Assembly (NCBI GenBank): GCA_030141605.1
Contig: JAQGDQ010000100.1
Span: forward strand, 188,001 to 252,000
DNA: 64,000 bases
Reading direction: 5' to 3'
Source: Tubiluchus corallicola
Lineage: Eukaryota > Priapulida > Priapulimorpha > Priapulimorphida > Tubiluchidae
Part shown: piece by piece, positions 35,300-64,000 of the stretch
Layout: each line of letters begins with the position of its first letter
Numbering within the stretch: the first letter of the stretch is position 1
Made by a program: the position numbers and the translations under genes
Notes under the pieces: generated by a model
Database searches by the model: none
What the model was told of the DNA's origin: nothing
What the model saw: the letters and a program-made list of their open reading frames with translations, nothing else

Positions 35300-37445
35300 T
35301 AATTTTAATAAGTATCTAAACTTTGGAATTGCTTGCAATACAAAACTGGATTGTGAACACTCATAACCAAACGACTATTTCATGACATACTAATTAACCT
35401 AGCACGATTTTGTGCAGTAATATAGTTGCTTTACATGTTAGACGCACCAGCTAGTTGATTTATCTTTAGAAGTGCAGAAAAGCTAAGATGCCATTACATA
35501 GACTACTCATTGTTGATAGTTTTAAATGTGTACTCCTTAGAGAGGCATTGCCAGGCTCGCGCAAAGTGTGACGCAATAACATACACGATGTTGTTGGGAA
35601 AGTTACTATTTTCTGCTATTCAGTGCTTATGCGTGCTTGTGAAATTTTTGCAATAATTTTTATTACGTATAGGACATTGTGTTTATAGAAGCACGCACTT
35701 TACGTAAATCTATGACTAAATCAAATTAGTCTTTAGACCAAACCTCGGCTTTTGTTGCTACTAAAGCAATTGCTTCAATTCTCGTATATGTGGTTGCAAT
35801 TTAATGCAGTTTGGAAATGCACTAGATGTGTATTACCTTTAGAGAAATGTGACTTTCGACAGAACTTTTCCTTACATCTCAAATCTCAATTGACAGGCCA
35901 ACATTTGATATTATAAGCCATAATAAAAGAAAAAGGACATGCTATTATGTAAATTTAGGCAACAGATTTTTTTGGCTGAAAAACAACCAGAAAATTGTTT
36001 GTATATGCCAGACAATATAAAAAAAGCAGGTGCAATCAAAGCATTTTCCAAATTTCTGATATCTTTATTGTTACCGTTACAGCAGTCCAGATGTTTATAG
36101 ATAGAAAATATTTATGAAAATAATAGAGGCTATTATACAGCAAGCACTTTGTCAAAACAAGACGTTATTTGTAAGCGGAATCACGACACAATGTGCAGTA
36201 ACTTAAAAAACCTTTAACCAAAAATTGCCTCTATTTTGATATTAAACACAAAAATCTGTTGACAAAATTCTTTCAAAGAAATATCAGAGAATTTTTTTTA
36301 AATATTAGGCAATCTACCCAGCTGTAATTCATAATGCCTATAATTATTATTATGTCATATCTTTCACACCTTTTGCAGTGAAATTTAAACTGCTTAGTGC
36401 ATACTCTAGTATTAATGTAATATAGCATAGATTAACATACTGCAGTTAAACCCAGTGAAATGATTGTAAGCATGAACAACTACATTGTACACAATGCGAC
36501 AGTTAGCATGAAAATATACAAATAAACGAAAGTGTGAATACGGCTTTAAACATGAGTGCATATATATGACGTGTAAAATATCACATGATGAATTTGTCAA
36601 AGTAAAACACCAGAATGTCACTGCCAAGTCATTTAGATTTCTATCCATATCATTACGAGTTTATGGTGCAAAGCATTTCTAGATTAATCCAAGTGCAAAA
36701 GGTGATAATGGTTCTTTGAAACAAACAGCATGTCTGAGTTCACTTAGTTTTGTACAAATCGTAACGTTTCTTCTTAAATTCGGTCTGAAATGTTCAACAC
36801 TGGCCATTGAAATTACAATTTTATCATATATGTTTTGTAAAACACTCAAATTTTGATCAACCTTTCAATCAGTGAATGTAAATTGTTAGTAAACAAAAGA
36901 TTTAACAAAGCTGTAGCAATACTGTAAATTTTAAACAGGTTGTTTTTCAATTTACTGTATTAGTAATGAAGAGTGACATTAGCATATTTCACATGCCATA
37001 TAGTACTGGCTTCTGACCTTACTACTAATAACCTCAAGAAATTAACTGACAAATAACAGAATTATTACCACTATCCACCTTAAATTATTTTTCCAACAAA
37101 TCCTCTTGTTATACAACTCATTTTCCTTGTTCGTTTATACCCGATATAAACCACCGCTTACATTCTTGGGATTCTTCCCAGCTTGACAAATGCCACGTTA
37201 ACTTAGTTATGCAAATTACAGTATGTCATTGTGATTTTGCTGTATTATTTGATAACCTGCTACAAAGTTGTCATACTTAGCTCACCCATCCTACTTTCAT
37301 GAGTGACACGTTATCCTTCTCGGCAATTGATGACAGAATATCTAACCATTCGCAACGGACATTACCCCTTTTTGCCGAATCCTCGGGGAAGAGCCTGTTA
37401 TTGACTGTATAGAATGGTGACTCTTACGAGTATACCAGATCCTGC
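35300..37445. other. Intergenic / 3' flank of UPF1
   Basis: AT-rich, with no coding region recognised on either strand. The 3' UTR of UPF1 must start at 37445 and run leftward. I could not fix a poly(A) signal. Confidence 0.5.
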
Positions 37446-49932
<12,487 letters not shown>

Positions 49933-49934
49933 GA

Positions 49935-50143
49935 CTGAAATCTACACAGAAAGGCAAAACTTTAGAAAGAAAAAATGGTGTTGATTTATAATTTAAAAGC
50001 TGATAATTTGACCAACATCTAATGATTGCGCAACTGCTGAAATCTACACAGAAATGCAGAACTCTAGAGAGAGAAAAATGGTATTGTTTTGTAATTTGAA
50101 AGCTGATAATTTGACTAACACCTAAGTAATGATTGCGCAACTG
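49935..50143. repeat. Two-copy tandem duplication upstream of the UPF1 start codon
   Basis: A unit of about 103 bases (49935-50037) is repeated at 50038-50143. Each copy ends in ATGATTGCGCAACTGC and starts TGAAATCTACACAGAAA. On the minus strand each copy contains a potential 3' splice site, CTGTGTAG followed by ATTTCAG. Confidence 0.85.
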
Positions 50144-50321
50144 CTGCAGTTTGGTAATGGAAGCAGAAATGTGTGGGAACAAACCTGAGAAAATTTTTGA
50201 AAAATATACACGATGACGCATTTAATCACTTGATGCACTTTTAGGATAAACATGTTATAAGAAGAAAACTTTGCATTGCATCAAATGATTGTAACACAAA
50301 TAAAATTTGATGTCATGCCAT

Positions 50322-50940
50322 TCAGCATACAAAGATGTATGGAATATCTGGAAATAATTCTTTCTGTGTTAAAACAGTGATTTTGTCATTAGAGTTGGGT
50401 ATTAGCCTCAGGATATCACAAGTGAGGCAAGAAGGGCAATAATAGTAATGAAAATTTTTAAGGTCTTTCTTGCATATGTATTTGATCATTTCAAGATATT
50501 TTCCACTCATCAAGCACAATTCCTGAGTAACATGATTTTATAATGGTGGCCAGCACATATCAAAAATGATGGATACATCCGGACCAACAGGCCAATTTCT
50601 TTTTAATAATATTAGAGTAGATTTCCACATTTCCATCGTGTGCAATAAGCCATGATCACCACTCGTGCAAAATTTTTTAATAACAGTTTCTGACATGCAT
50701 GTCTGATATCAGTGTGCCATTAGCCATGTCTAATACGGTGGTTACGATATACATATGATCAAAATTATTTAGTGTCTTGCTTAATGTTGTCGAAACTTTT
50801 TTTGTTGGCCATGAGTGGGACAATGTTAATGCAACTGATATGACATTACTATTCCTTGAAAACAGCAAATCGTAATGGCTAGGAAGTTTTGTTTGTAAGC
50901 CCAGCATTTGTAATATACATGTATATTTAATCATTAACAC
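50322..50940 (-). pseudogene. Unrecognised decayed coding remnant with a PHD-like Cys patch
   Basis: Minus-strand frames read, in order, a polar segment (WPTKKVSTTLSKTLNNFDH, MANGTLISDMHV) and, after stops, FHYYYCPSCLTCDILRLIP, which looks like the end of a PHD-type zinc finger. The pattern suggests a dead mobile element (LINE ORF1 and some DNA transposons carry such fingers), but the family is not identified. Confidence 0.3.
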
Positions 50941-51299
50941 TAGTCTAAATCAGTCTGGCTTAATGTTATTTGTTAACACTACATAGTTATATCCTCCAAG
51001 GCAATATCAGAATAAACTAGGCAATAGAAATTTAGGTTTGATTTCTGTGTTTAATCTGGAAAGCCATAAAATATCTCATGATTTGATAAAGTAAAAATCA
51101 TGCCACAATAACACATTTTTGTGTAGATTTTTTAAAACCATGTAAGTCATTTGGAACCAATTAGAACAGTATCTGTCTCAGATTTAGGAGCACAAAATGT
51201 TGATTTTGCTTGCAATACTAAAAAGTTTAAATCAGTAAGACAAGATACTGCGTAACTCTAAACTCGGTAGTCATTAGACTCCCACCGTAGATTAAGGAT

Positions 51300-51660
51300 A
51301 CACATAATTTGCTTTGCTATTTCAAATAATGTGCAACAAGTGTTTGTTTATATGATTAGCGAAGCAAGACTAATGCTTGAATATAAAAGACAAAAAGGTC
51401 ATTAACACTGTGGTCCTTGTATAAGAATGCATGTACACAAATGCTAGGCTTCGCTCTGCTGATCTCTGGTAATAAAGATAATAATTATATGTATGTTTGC
51501 ATTTTTATTGAATTAATGTAATTATAAGGTTCTGATTAATTGCCACTGGCATAATATTAATCATTTAATGTTACTAACATCCAATTAGAAGTAACTGACT
51601 GGGTGACCATATGGTCTTTCGTCACCTCTGCTCGTACTTATATGTATAATAATAATATGC
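51300..51660 (+). mobile_element. LINE 3' end with hairpin
   Basis: A LINE-type 3' untranslated remnant ends with GGGTGAC (51601-51607), a loop containing GGTCTTTC, and GTCACC (51621-51626), followed by an AATAAT-rich tail. The 5' limit is uncertain. Confidence 0.55.
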
Positions 51661-51810
51661 ACTAACAGTAACATCTTAACTACTGTACTAGTACTAAGTT
51701 TATGAAGCTAAATATATTTACTATTACTATATCCTTGTGTTGCTGCATTTAAACCCGCGTTTGGCTAATACCATTTCCCCAATGGCTTTTAAGTTGTTCG
51801 TCTCGGCAAG

Positions 51811-52130
51811 TGCGCATGCGCCAATATCGTCTTGTCAAAAATCCTAACACGAAACTTAAAAACTAACAGAGACAATCTGACGCATTTCGGTTATTAATTC
51901 GCGGGAACCACCTAAACTACAAACTACCCAACTGAGCCTTAACGACCAAGAAGGTATCATTAATAAAAATAAGGAAAAACGTACGTTGCAACAGCTTTCT
52001 CATACTCTCAAACTAAGAACGAAAAATTCTACCATTTCGCCTCATTGTCAAATGACGTAATTTATTTGGCTCGAAAGCTTGCCTAAGATTCCTGAACAGA
52101 GGCTCTTTAGATCTTTTTCCACGACCCATC
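51811..52130 (-). promoter_or_regulatory. Candidate UPF1 promoter / non-coding first exon
   Basis: A relatively CpG-containing patch holds TGCGCATGCGC (51811-51821, an NRF1-like palindrome) next to CCAAT, and TGACGTAA (52053-52060, CRE-like). On the minus strand GTTGCAAC is followed by GTACGT at about 51984, a possible splice donor for a 5' UTR exon joining to the acceptor near 49945. Assignment to UPF1 is inference from position and strand. Confidence 0.35.
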
Positions 52131-52309
52131 CATTCAAAGTACAAGGCTCACCCTGTCTTTATCGGCAAATACAATGCTTTTATAGAGGTATTCTCAACTC
52201 TAAGTATTAAACGTTTGAAATTTCCGCACGACTTCATTAATTTTTTATACTATATTACAGTAATTATTTCTGTACACGGCACAACTACAGTACATTATAA
52301 AGTATATTA

Positions 52310-52633
52310 TTAGAACAAGGACAACATGTACAGGACTGTATGCATTGTAACGTTCTTTTGTTGTATCTTGATATAATACCAATAATGTCCATGGGTGCGA
52401 AATAAAATGATTCTCATTCTTATTCTAGAAAATAAAAAACATTGAACCGTATGTTGGATTCTAAATTTTCCCAATAAATTATATTCCTTCACAAGATTTT
52501 TTGCACGTTCTTTTATGGCAGGACCGGATCCCAGTTCAGTATTAAAGTCCAGGAAGTATTGAACAGGCAGAGGTGTCACAGTCACAATCAAATGCATATG
52601 CATCTTTCCAAAATCAGCAAAATAATTTGGCAT
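52310..52633 (-). other. Unassigned open frame of 107 codons
   Basis: The peptide contains VQYFLDFNTELGSGPAIKE and a charged helix (RAKNLVKEYNLLGKF), more protein-like than surrounding frames. CCAAT-type boxes (AGCCAAT near 52719, ATTGGCT near 52773) lie 80-150 bases upstream on this strand. It may be a first exon of a small gene, a retrocopy or chance. No family was recognised. Confidence 0.25.
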
Positions 52634-53248
52634 AGCAGTAAAAGGAACTTTTCAAAGTGAGATTCCTAAGAGGTCTCCCAACTAATCAGTTGCCAAGTTC
52701 GACATTGCTTCACTTCGATAGCCAATCACAAGCCGTGATTACTCGCTGTTACGTATATGCAAAAATCAACATGATTGGCTATTAAAATCGTCTGACGTTA
52801 CAAATTTACTTTTCTGCTTTAAAAAGTTGACCAAATTTTTTATCATGTGATCGATATTAATCAATACACATAGTTATAATGATGTACTATTTTTTATTTT
52901 TTTATTTTGCATTATCTAACTGCGCCTTAAAAAGAACTGGCAAAAAGTTTTTTTGGAAAACAAGATTACGTCATTAGGAAAGCCTAAATGAATCTTGTCT
53001 TGGAAGATATGATTTGTTACAGACCTTTGTGGTGTGAATGTTTTTTAAAGGAAAATTCTGCTTGACATAATCACGGAATTGTACATCAATAAAGGTAGTA
53101 ATAATAATGGAAGTAACATGCAAGCAGACTTACTTACGCTTTTAAGATTAAACAAATACATGACTAGCACTAACTCTGTTACATTTGTTTACAAATTTTA
53201 TTATGAATTACTAATTACTTCCAGCATTTTTTAAAATTTTACTCCAGG

Positions 53249-53488
53249 ATGTCATACTCATGTCATACTCACCATATATATATATGCACCAGATTTTCAT
53301 CTATATTAACTATTATGCCAAGTATACATACAGCACTACGCTGCACGCAACTAATATATTTCAGCAAAACAACTAAACATAATGCGGCGAAACTTTCATG
53401 GAATCCTGCTGCTAGCTTAACTAATGTAAATAATTTAAGTAACTTTACAAAAGCGGTTAAATTAATCCTGTTTGAACTTTATTTATAA
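53249..53488 (+). pseudogene. LINE RT C-terminal fragment
   Basis: The frame ends with SLTNVNNLSNFTKAVKLILFE and contains IHTALRCTQLIYFS before LSWNPAA. This corresponds to the usual C-terminus of CR1/jockey-group RTs (Arg-rich TALR, then the W-N-LP motif, then a short helix before the stop). The usual WNSLP is degraded. Confidence 0.5.
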
Positions 53489-53499
53489 TCTATCCTGTA

Positions 53500-55145
53500 A
53501 TTAAGTGTGCTCTAGATGCATCTGCTTTACGAATAATTTTAGTATCTGAGAGCAACTTTCCAGAGTTTTTCATTTATTCAAAATGTTCATAGGTCTATAC
53601 TTTGAGCCATAGATGTAAGCTGTAAATTTACTTTAAGATGTAGTAGTTGTACCCTAAATTTGTCACAGCTAAAATTACAAGACGAATCTTTATGATTTTC
53701 AATTGAATTAATATTGTACATGGTAGCATGCATGACGAAGATTAGAGAGCACTGCCTCCTTACAACCATGCACAAATTTTATTATTAGTATGTTGTTGTG
53801 TAACTTGTATTCGCTGTTGTAAAATGAATAATTATTATTCTATTCCAAAAAATACCAATAGGATAATCTATCTGATTATGCAGTACATCAAGGCAAACTA
53901 TTGTTATAACCAAGCGACCTAGGCAGGTGACGACACAATGTAGCAGGGTCAGTCTGGAAGGGTACCAACGAGAAAGTTGCGGTGTAATGTCTGTTGTGTC
54001 ATGTTATGGTCACCTCTGTCTTTTCTTGATGAAACGTCTATTATTTTGAAATAAAGTATTACATTTTGAGTTATATATAACCATCGTGTTGAAGAGTTAT
54101 GTCTACTCTAAGTGATTCTCGTATGGAGAAGTCGGTCGGACTTGAGCAAAATACCGGTGGTACGTCTTAACAGTATAATAACTGCAAGGTAGGTTTTCCC
54201 GCTGAATAGTGCACTATTTCTAGCTATAAATGATTAAAAACAATAATATCAAAATTATTATTTCATGGAATTAATGTGAAGGAATATATTGTTTTGCCCT
54301 GGTTTGTAGGTGTCCCACAAAGAAAAAAAGTGGAAAGGTTTGCCATATTGATTTGTTTGCTTGCGGAAAAAATTGTGGTATGAAGTTTATGTTTTTAGTC
54401 TTTTACTGGAGTGTCTTTTTTGAAAATTCCAGTTTACGGTGTTGGCAAAGTCCTATTATTTTGGATTTAGTAAGTTTGCCAACTTAAGAAGTTTGTTTTT
54501 TTCTGAGGAGAACTATTCTTTTAACAAATGTTTTCTAAATTCTATTATGGCTTTAGCATGAGCTTTGCAAAACTATTTCGCTTTCAAATTCAAGCCAATG
54601 CCATTTACAAGTTTTCAGTGATAACCTGCTATTGTTATTATCCACTGCATATTTCAGGAGTAACCTGTATATGTGTAGGAATATTTACCAAAATTTAATA
54701 GCTCAGCTGGCCACACGGCTTTGATGTTGAGCTGTCAATTTGCTTTTGAAGATACAAACATGTTAATGTGCTAAACACACATTGTTTGACAAGGCATGTT
54801 AGGAGCCAACAACAGCTAAATTTGGGTAAATGGGCTGAAGAGTAGCTACTAAAATTCTTTACCGTAATAATAATAATAATAATAATAATGATCTTTTATT
54901 TATCTTTTAACACACACAGTTACAATACAATTAATTTAGCAACAAAAATGTGAAGAAAGGGCAGCGTAGATTGACAGGGCAAATCCTAAGTATAAGTGGG
55001 CTTTTTTACCCATAGTTGTCTCTCTTATTAAACCTCTTAATTGTTTTATCACACGTTTTCTTGCTCGTGTTATACATTTATGTTATCTCTCTAAAGTTGT
55101 CTCTCAAGTGGAAGTGCCACCTAGCAGCAGTTGTCATGATATGGT
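53500..55145. other. Intergenic, no gene seen
   Basis: AT-rich sequence. A TAA trinucleotide run lies at 54865-54888. Around 53905-54060 is a slightly GC-richer patch followed by AATAAA, of unknown origin. A tRNA-like TAGCTCAGCTGG word lies near 54700. Confidence 0.4.
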
Positions 55146-55149
55146 GAGG

Positions 55150-55874
55150 AAGCCATAACAGTGACATTAAAATGCAAAGTAATTCAATTTGGAAATAGGA
55201 ACCCAAAATTTAATTATCACATGATTGAAAATAGAAGGATAAGTGTTCTAGAAGAAGGGGAAGAGAAAAAAGACTTGAGAGTTATATTTGACACGACACT
55301 GAAACCAAGTCGACATGTAGTAGTTCTACAAGTGATAAAGAAAGCTAACCAATGAGTCGGTCTGACAGGCAGAAGCTTTATCTACCTAGCTAAAGAGATG
55401 TTTTCCCAGCTATACAAATCGATTGTAAGACTTCTGTGGGAATACGCATATGTTGTGTGATACAGCTCAACTCGAAGATGTAAGAAAAATGGAAGTAGTA
55501 CAGCGCAGAGCATCAAAATTGTTAACACGTACAAAAGATCTGCTTTACACCAAAATATTGAAGTTCCTTAATTGGTCATTGCTGAACTACGGGATCAGGA
55601 GAGACCTGATACAAGTGTATCGTATAATAAACAACATAGATAACATTGCTGGAGAAAATTTCTCCACGAAAGCCACATACACCAAAGCTCGAGGCGCGCA
55701 CAAAATCTATACAAAAAGCAAAGCAGGCTGAGCCTGAAACTAAACTTTTTCTCGAGGAGAGTGATAAACATATGGAATGAGCTACCACAGGAGACCATAG
55801 TTGCTAAGACTGTAAATTGTTTTAAAGGAAAAGTAGACAAATCTCTGCATCATCTGAAACACACATACATGTAA
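55150..55874 (+). pseudogene. LINE RT C-terminal domain, decayed
   Basis: Reading frames in order give CKVIQFGNRNPKFNYHM, EKKDLRVIFDTTLKPSRH, KKANQ, then after a shift MEVVQRRASKLLTR, LNWSLLNYGIRRDLIQVYRII, and FFSRRVINIWNELPQ with a stop at about 55872. These are the standard C-terminal blocks of CR1/L2-group non-LTR reverse transcriptases. At least two frameshifts occur (about 55350 and 55700). It is more similar to vertebrate-type CR1 text than the 30033 copy, so it is probably a second LINE family. Confidence 0.82.
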
Positions 55875-56271
55875 ACACCAGTGAAGAGCCACCTCGTTTT
55901 TGTGCAAGTGAAATTTTTAAATCTTTAGTCTGATATAATGTATGGGCAGAATAAGGTGTAGACCTTAAAGAAGAGCTCGAAGACAAAGATATAAAGATAA
56001 CTCTTTCAATAAAAAATGGCCTCTTGTGTTTAGTAGGATAGAAACCCTGGAACAGTTTTGCCGAATATTCAGGTAGATCATGGTCACAACGAGTTGGGAC
56101 AAAGTCATCTTTAGATGGTCTCAAGATGGTCAGCTTCTTCAAAATTTTGTAACAATGTATAAGGTCTATAATTCTGATACAGTGGTTAGACATCTTCAAC
56201 TTGTCCATCAGTCGTAATTGAAAGGAAACATCTATTAAAGTCGATTAACTATATTAACATGCAGTAGTTGC

Positions 56272-57077
56272 TGCTTAATAGACTCACGGTTAATAGACTC
56301 AGTCACTTAAATGACTCAAAAACGCCTGGAAAGGGTCGCTTCTATTCAAATGTACATAAAAACTATCGGTAATTGGCTCAAAGAACTTTGCTTAATTGAC
56401 TCAATATTTTTCCTTCACGTACTTAAAATAAGACATTTGTATGTGCCCAACAGTCTTTCCTACTTTTATGTCATCTTTACTTCCCTTTTCTGCATTATAT
56501 GTGTGGAAACAATTATGTTAAGTACCGTTTTGTGTGTAAACAGGTACATTTATCATGCTAGCGTAGCGGTTTTGCTTTGAATCTGTTACCCGCTCGCCCA
56601 CTGTTGCCCAAAGAATTTCTGGAAGCTAAACATTTAATCACTTGCCTAGCAGTTTCCTTTTGACGCTATAGTTGCAAATCACACTTTCAGGCTTAATGAG
56701 TTAATAGTCAAAGATGCAGGTACAGTAATCAGCCAGTATTCCTTGTGACTTAAAGAGTAAAGATCATACAGCAAATAAGGGCATAGAGTTAAGAAGTTTG
56801 AAAAATGGAGCATAAGCGTAAAGACCAAACACTTAATTTATTCTTAATTCACTTATATAAATTAATATTTTAAATTTTTTTCTAATTTTTAACTGCACAA
56901 AGAAATTTAGGCATTAGTTCGTTTCTAAAATTGATTAAAAGCCTTTGCAGTGCATAGTAAGCTGATGACTCATACTTCTATAGCAGTAATACTACACCCA
57001 TCAATTAATAGGTTCAGTCAGTTAATTGGGTCAAAACACATCGGTCCCAAAGTGAGTCTATTAAGCAGCGACTACTG
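56272..57077 (+). mobile_element. pogo/Tigger-like element, copy 3
   Basis: 806 bp with good terminal inverted repeats: CAGTAGTTGCTGCTTAATAG at the left and the near-complement ending CTACTG at 57077. The interior shares the left blocks with copies 1 and 2 and the right half with copy 2. No TA duplication is preserved (flanks TG and TT). No intact transposase. Confidence 0.8.
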
Positions 57078-57639
57078 TTTTTCGGTGACCAGATGGTCAG
57101 AGCTTTGGCTGAACCAATACTTTGTACTATGGTACTATAACTTTAAGCGGCCTTGATAGAACAGTTCATTTAATTAAACCCGTGAATCTGTCTGATTACA
57201 TTTCGGGCCTAGTTATATGTGTCTCCATTTCAAGTTGTTTGATATTCATATATACCTAAATCTTTTCCATCAGTTGGCTGAGTAATCTCAGACCTCGAAG
57301 GTTTTTACCTAATATCATATTTTGGTCTTATGTCGATGGAAGCATCGAAAAGTTAGTTGGTTATGGTGTCAATAGGTACATGTCGCTCCATCATTCTGCA
57401 ATTGTTATGCAAATCCTTATGCAATTGTTTTAAATGTTGTCATTGTTGTGAAATTGTGATTGATTGATTTTTTACCTGTTTGAATTGTCTGTTTGTCAAC
57501 TGTTAAAGTCTTGTACAACCGTGTTATGTCTATTATAATTGTGTAAGGTAATTTCATTAAAGTTTGTCTATTATTTTGAATACACTAACAAAAGGCTTCA
57601 AGTAATTTAGATACTGATAACAAATACATATATTTCTTT

Positions 57640-57893
57640 TGTTACTAATGCAATTTTTATTATAAATTTATAATACATATATTTATTAAACATGTCTTGC
57701 AACAAGCTGCTAACAGTGTCAGCCCATAACTAATAAATATTAATGTTGTACAAATAGGGGTGGCTGCTAGGTGACTTCTTGGTCTTTTGCCACCCCGTCT
57801 TAATGTAGTGTTTATCAACTTAAAGAAACATTGTATATTATTATGCATAGCTTTAAATGAGACGAATATATCTAAATCTAATCTAATCTAATC
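57640..57893 (+). mobile_element. LINE 3' end with hairpin and AATCT tail
   Basis: GGGGTGGC (57757-57764) pairs perfectly with GCCACCCC (57789-57796) around a loop containing GGTCTTTT. The insert ends with tandem AATCT units (57872-57893), the kind of short-tandem 3' tail made by CR1/L2-type LINEs. No coding region remains. Confidence 0.7.
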
Positions 57894-58995
57894 GTGTTCT
57901 GGCTTTGCAATTTACTTTTTGCGAGTATATGTAAGAGCTCAAGTGATTACATACTTATTCTTTATGAGAAGTGCTTCCACTCAAATCATGTACAGTGTGC
58001 AGGAAGTGTTCGGTGACCATCTTAAATTGTTTTCTGATGAAGCCAGTTACAAAAATTAACTCTGATTTCATCTAAACACTCACTAAAAATTTTCTTCTTC
58101 ACCTTTGACCTAAAGTGTTCTTTTTATGAAGACAATAATCTCAACCCTTATTTCTTTATCCTTTATCCTTATTCTTTATCCGTCCATCGTTCCCTTTAAA
58201 AATGCTAGTTGTGTACAGTCTTTGTGCCTTGCATACTGGATACGATCATTTTTCTTTTTTAATGTAATATGTAGTTTAAAAAAGAATAGCCTATTTATAT
58301 TGAGATTATTGAGCTAATTTATTCAGATTGATTGTACAGACTTAGTGCTTGCTATTGAATTCACCCTAATTAATCATTAATATTGTTGCTATTAAGATAG
58401 CATTTTGAATGAAGAAAAAATGAGACAGATTACATTCGGTTATTTTTTCGAAATAAATTGCAAATTTGATAAAATTGATCTGTTTGAACTTGAAAAGTGA
58501 AATTTACATTCCATTCTAACTTGCTTAAAAATTGATAATGAAAACAACATCCACATGGAGTCAGTAAGTCTATGGCACTGCTTGCTCAATACGAATACAT
58601 TAAATTATCACTCTAGACTTAAATTTTTTATTTATTTGAAATATTTTTAAATTAAAAATCAATATATCTACTAGTGTGCGGGCTTCTATTTCAGTTAAGG
58701 AATTAGTGATGTTCTTTTGAAATGAAATTGACTCTCACATTATGTAAATACATTCCATTGTTTCTTATGAAGGGGCCATTCCACATCACTCTCCTCATTT
58801 CTAATCTCTGTTGTTTTTATACTGCATTATCAAATACGTAGAGTTACAAACCAACTTGAAATTTTTGAAGACAGTTAAAAAAGTAGTTTACTATAGATTG
58901 CATTCTAATGTTGATTATGTTTGGCTTTTTCCAGTGTATATAATGGTATTACGATATCATAGTATTATCTAAAGAAGGCATAAAGAAAGACAGAC
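57894..58995. other. Upstream flank of the AF9/ENL gene
   Basis: AT-rich, without recognisable genes. It should contain the promoter and 5' UTR of the AF9/ENL gene, but no clear core element was recognised. Confidence 0.4.
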
Positions 58996-63557
<4,562 letters not shown>

Positions 63558-64000
63558 GTAAGTATTTGATGGTTTGCTGCTTTTTTTCAGTTGATCTTGT
63601 TTTAATTGTCAACTGTGCCTACATTTAGTTTATTCACACAATGCTAGGAAAAATATGCTATCAGCATTATTTGTTTATTCACACTGTAATGTCGAAATTT
63701 AGAGGATAAGGCTGTAGTGGCAACCTTTTGAAATTAGTTCCCACTTTACTGTGAGCTAGCCATGGCTAAAGGCTAGCCATGAGTTTCTTCCCTTTTAATC
63801 ACTGCTCTCTGTTAAAATAATGAGGACATTTTGTTAATTTCTATTTAAGCATACTGTTTTGACACAAAAACTCTTTCTTACCTAAGGTAATTGTTTCTTT
63901 AAAAATTATAGTTAGTACTAAAAAATTTATTTTTAGGAATTATTTTTATCTTTTTAATAAACCTATCATATTTAAATAGAAATTATTCTCATAACGTAAT

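Noticed and set aside
54690-54740. tRNA-like TAGCTCAGCTGG word
   Set aside because: No matching acceptor stem, anticodon arm or box B was found, so it is not a tRNA gene.

Overview
The window is AT-rich, intron-dense animal DNA. Introns have GT-AG (twice GC-AG) borders, genes are single-copy metazoan orthologues, and the spaces are filled with decayed LINEs, pogo/Tigger-like elements and a P-element. It is a non-vertebrate metazoan; the sequence alone does not separate sponge, cnidarian or bilaterian.

Four host genes are present. (1) DCTN1 (dynactin p150-Glued), + strand, 1030-22112, 26 coding exons that join in frame to 1328 residues. (2) DDRGK1 (UFMylation/ER protein), - strand, 23030-27637, five coding exons; the exon carrying the N-terminal membrane anchor was not found. 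(3) UPF1 (nonsense-mediated decay helicase), - strand, 37446-49932, 21 coding exons that join to 1111 residues. (4) An AF9/ENL (MLLT3/MLLT1) YEATS protein, + strand, from about 58996 off the right edge. DCTN1 and DDRGK1 converge tail to tail with about 0.4 kb between their poly(A) signals. UPF1 and AF9/ENL diverge across about 9 kb of repeat-rich DNA.

Mobile DNA by region: DCTN1 intron 14 holds a 2.9-kb P-element-superfamily transposon (8874-11766) with a THAP-domain transposase, 16-bp terminal inverted repeats and a perfect 8-bp target duplication. DCTN1 intron 15 holds a TA-flanked Tigger-like MITE starting 15 bp from the splice donor. Between DDRGK1 and UPF1 lie another MITE, a pogo/Tigger remnant broken by a LINE, and two minus-strand LINE pieces in RT-then-endonuclease order. 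UPF1 intron 11 is mostly a ~175-bp inverted repeat carrying hammerhead-ribozyme-like cores, as in Penelope-like retroelements. UPF1 intron 12 holds a second pogo/Tigger copy. The UPF1-AF9/ENL interval holds LINE 3' ends, LINE RT fragments and a third pogo/Tigger copy. AF9/ENL intron 1 contains a ~0.5-kb TAG/CAG microsatellite.

The host genes do not form a pathway: they act in microtubule transport, ER-associated UFMylation, mRNA surveillance and transcription elongation. I found no tRNA, rRNA, CRISPR or prokaryotic feature. The most unusual content is the P-element, the hammerhead-bearing inverted repeat and the shared 3'-hairpin of the LINEs.
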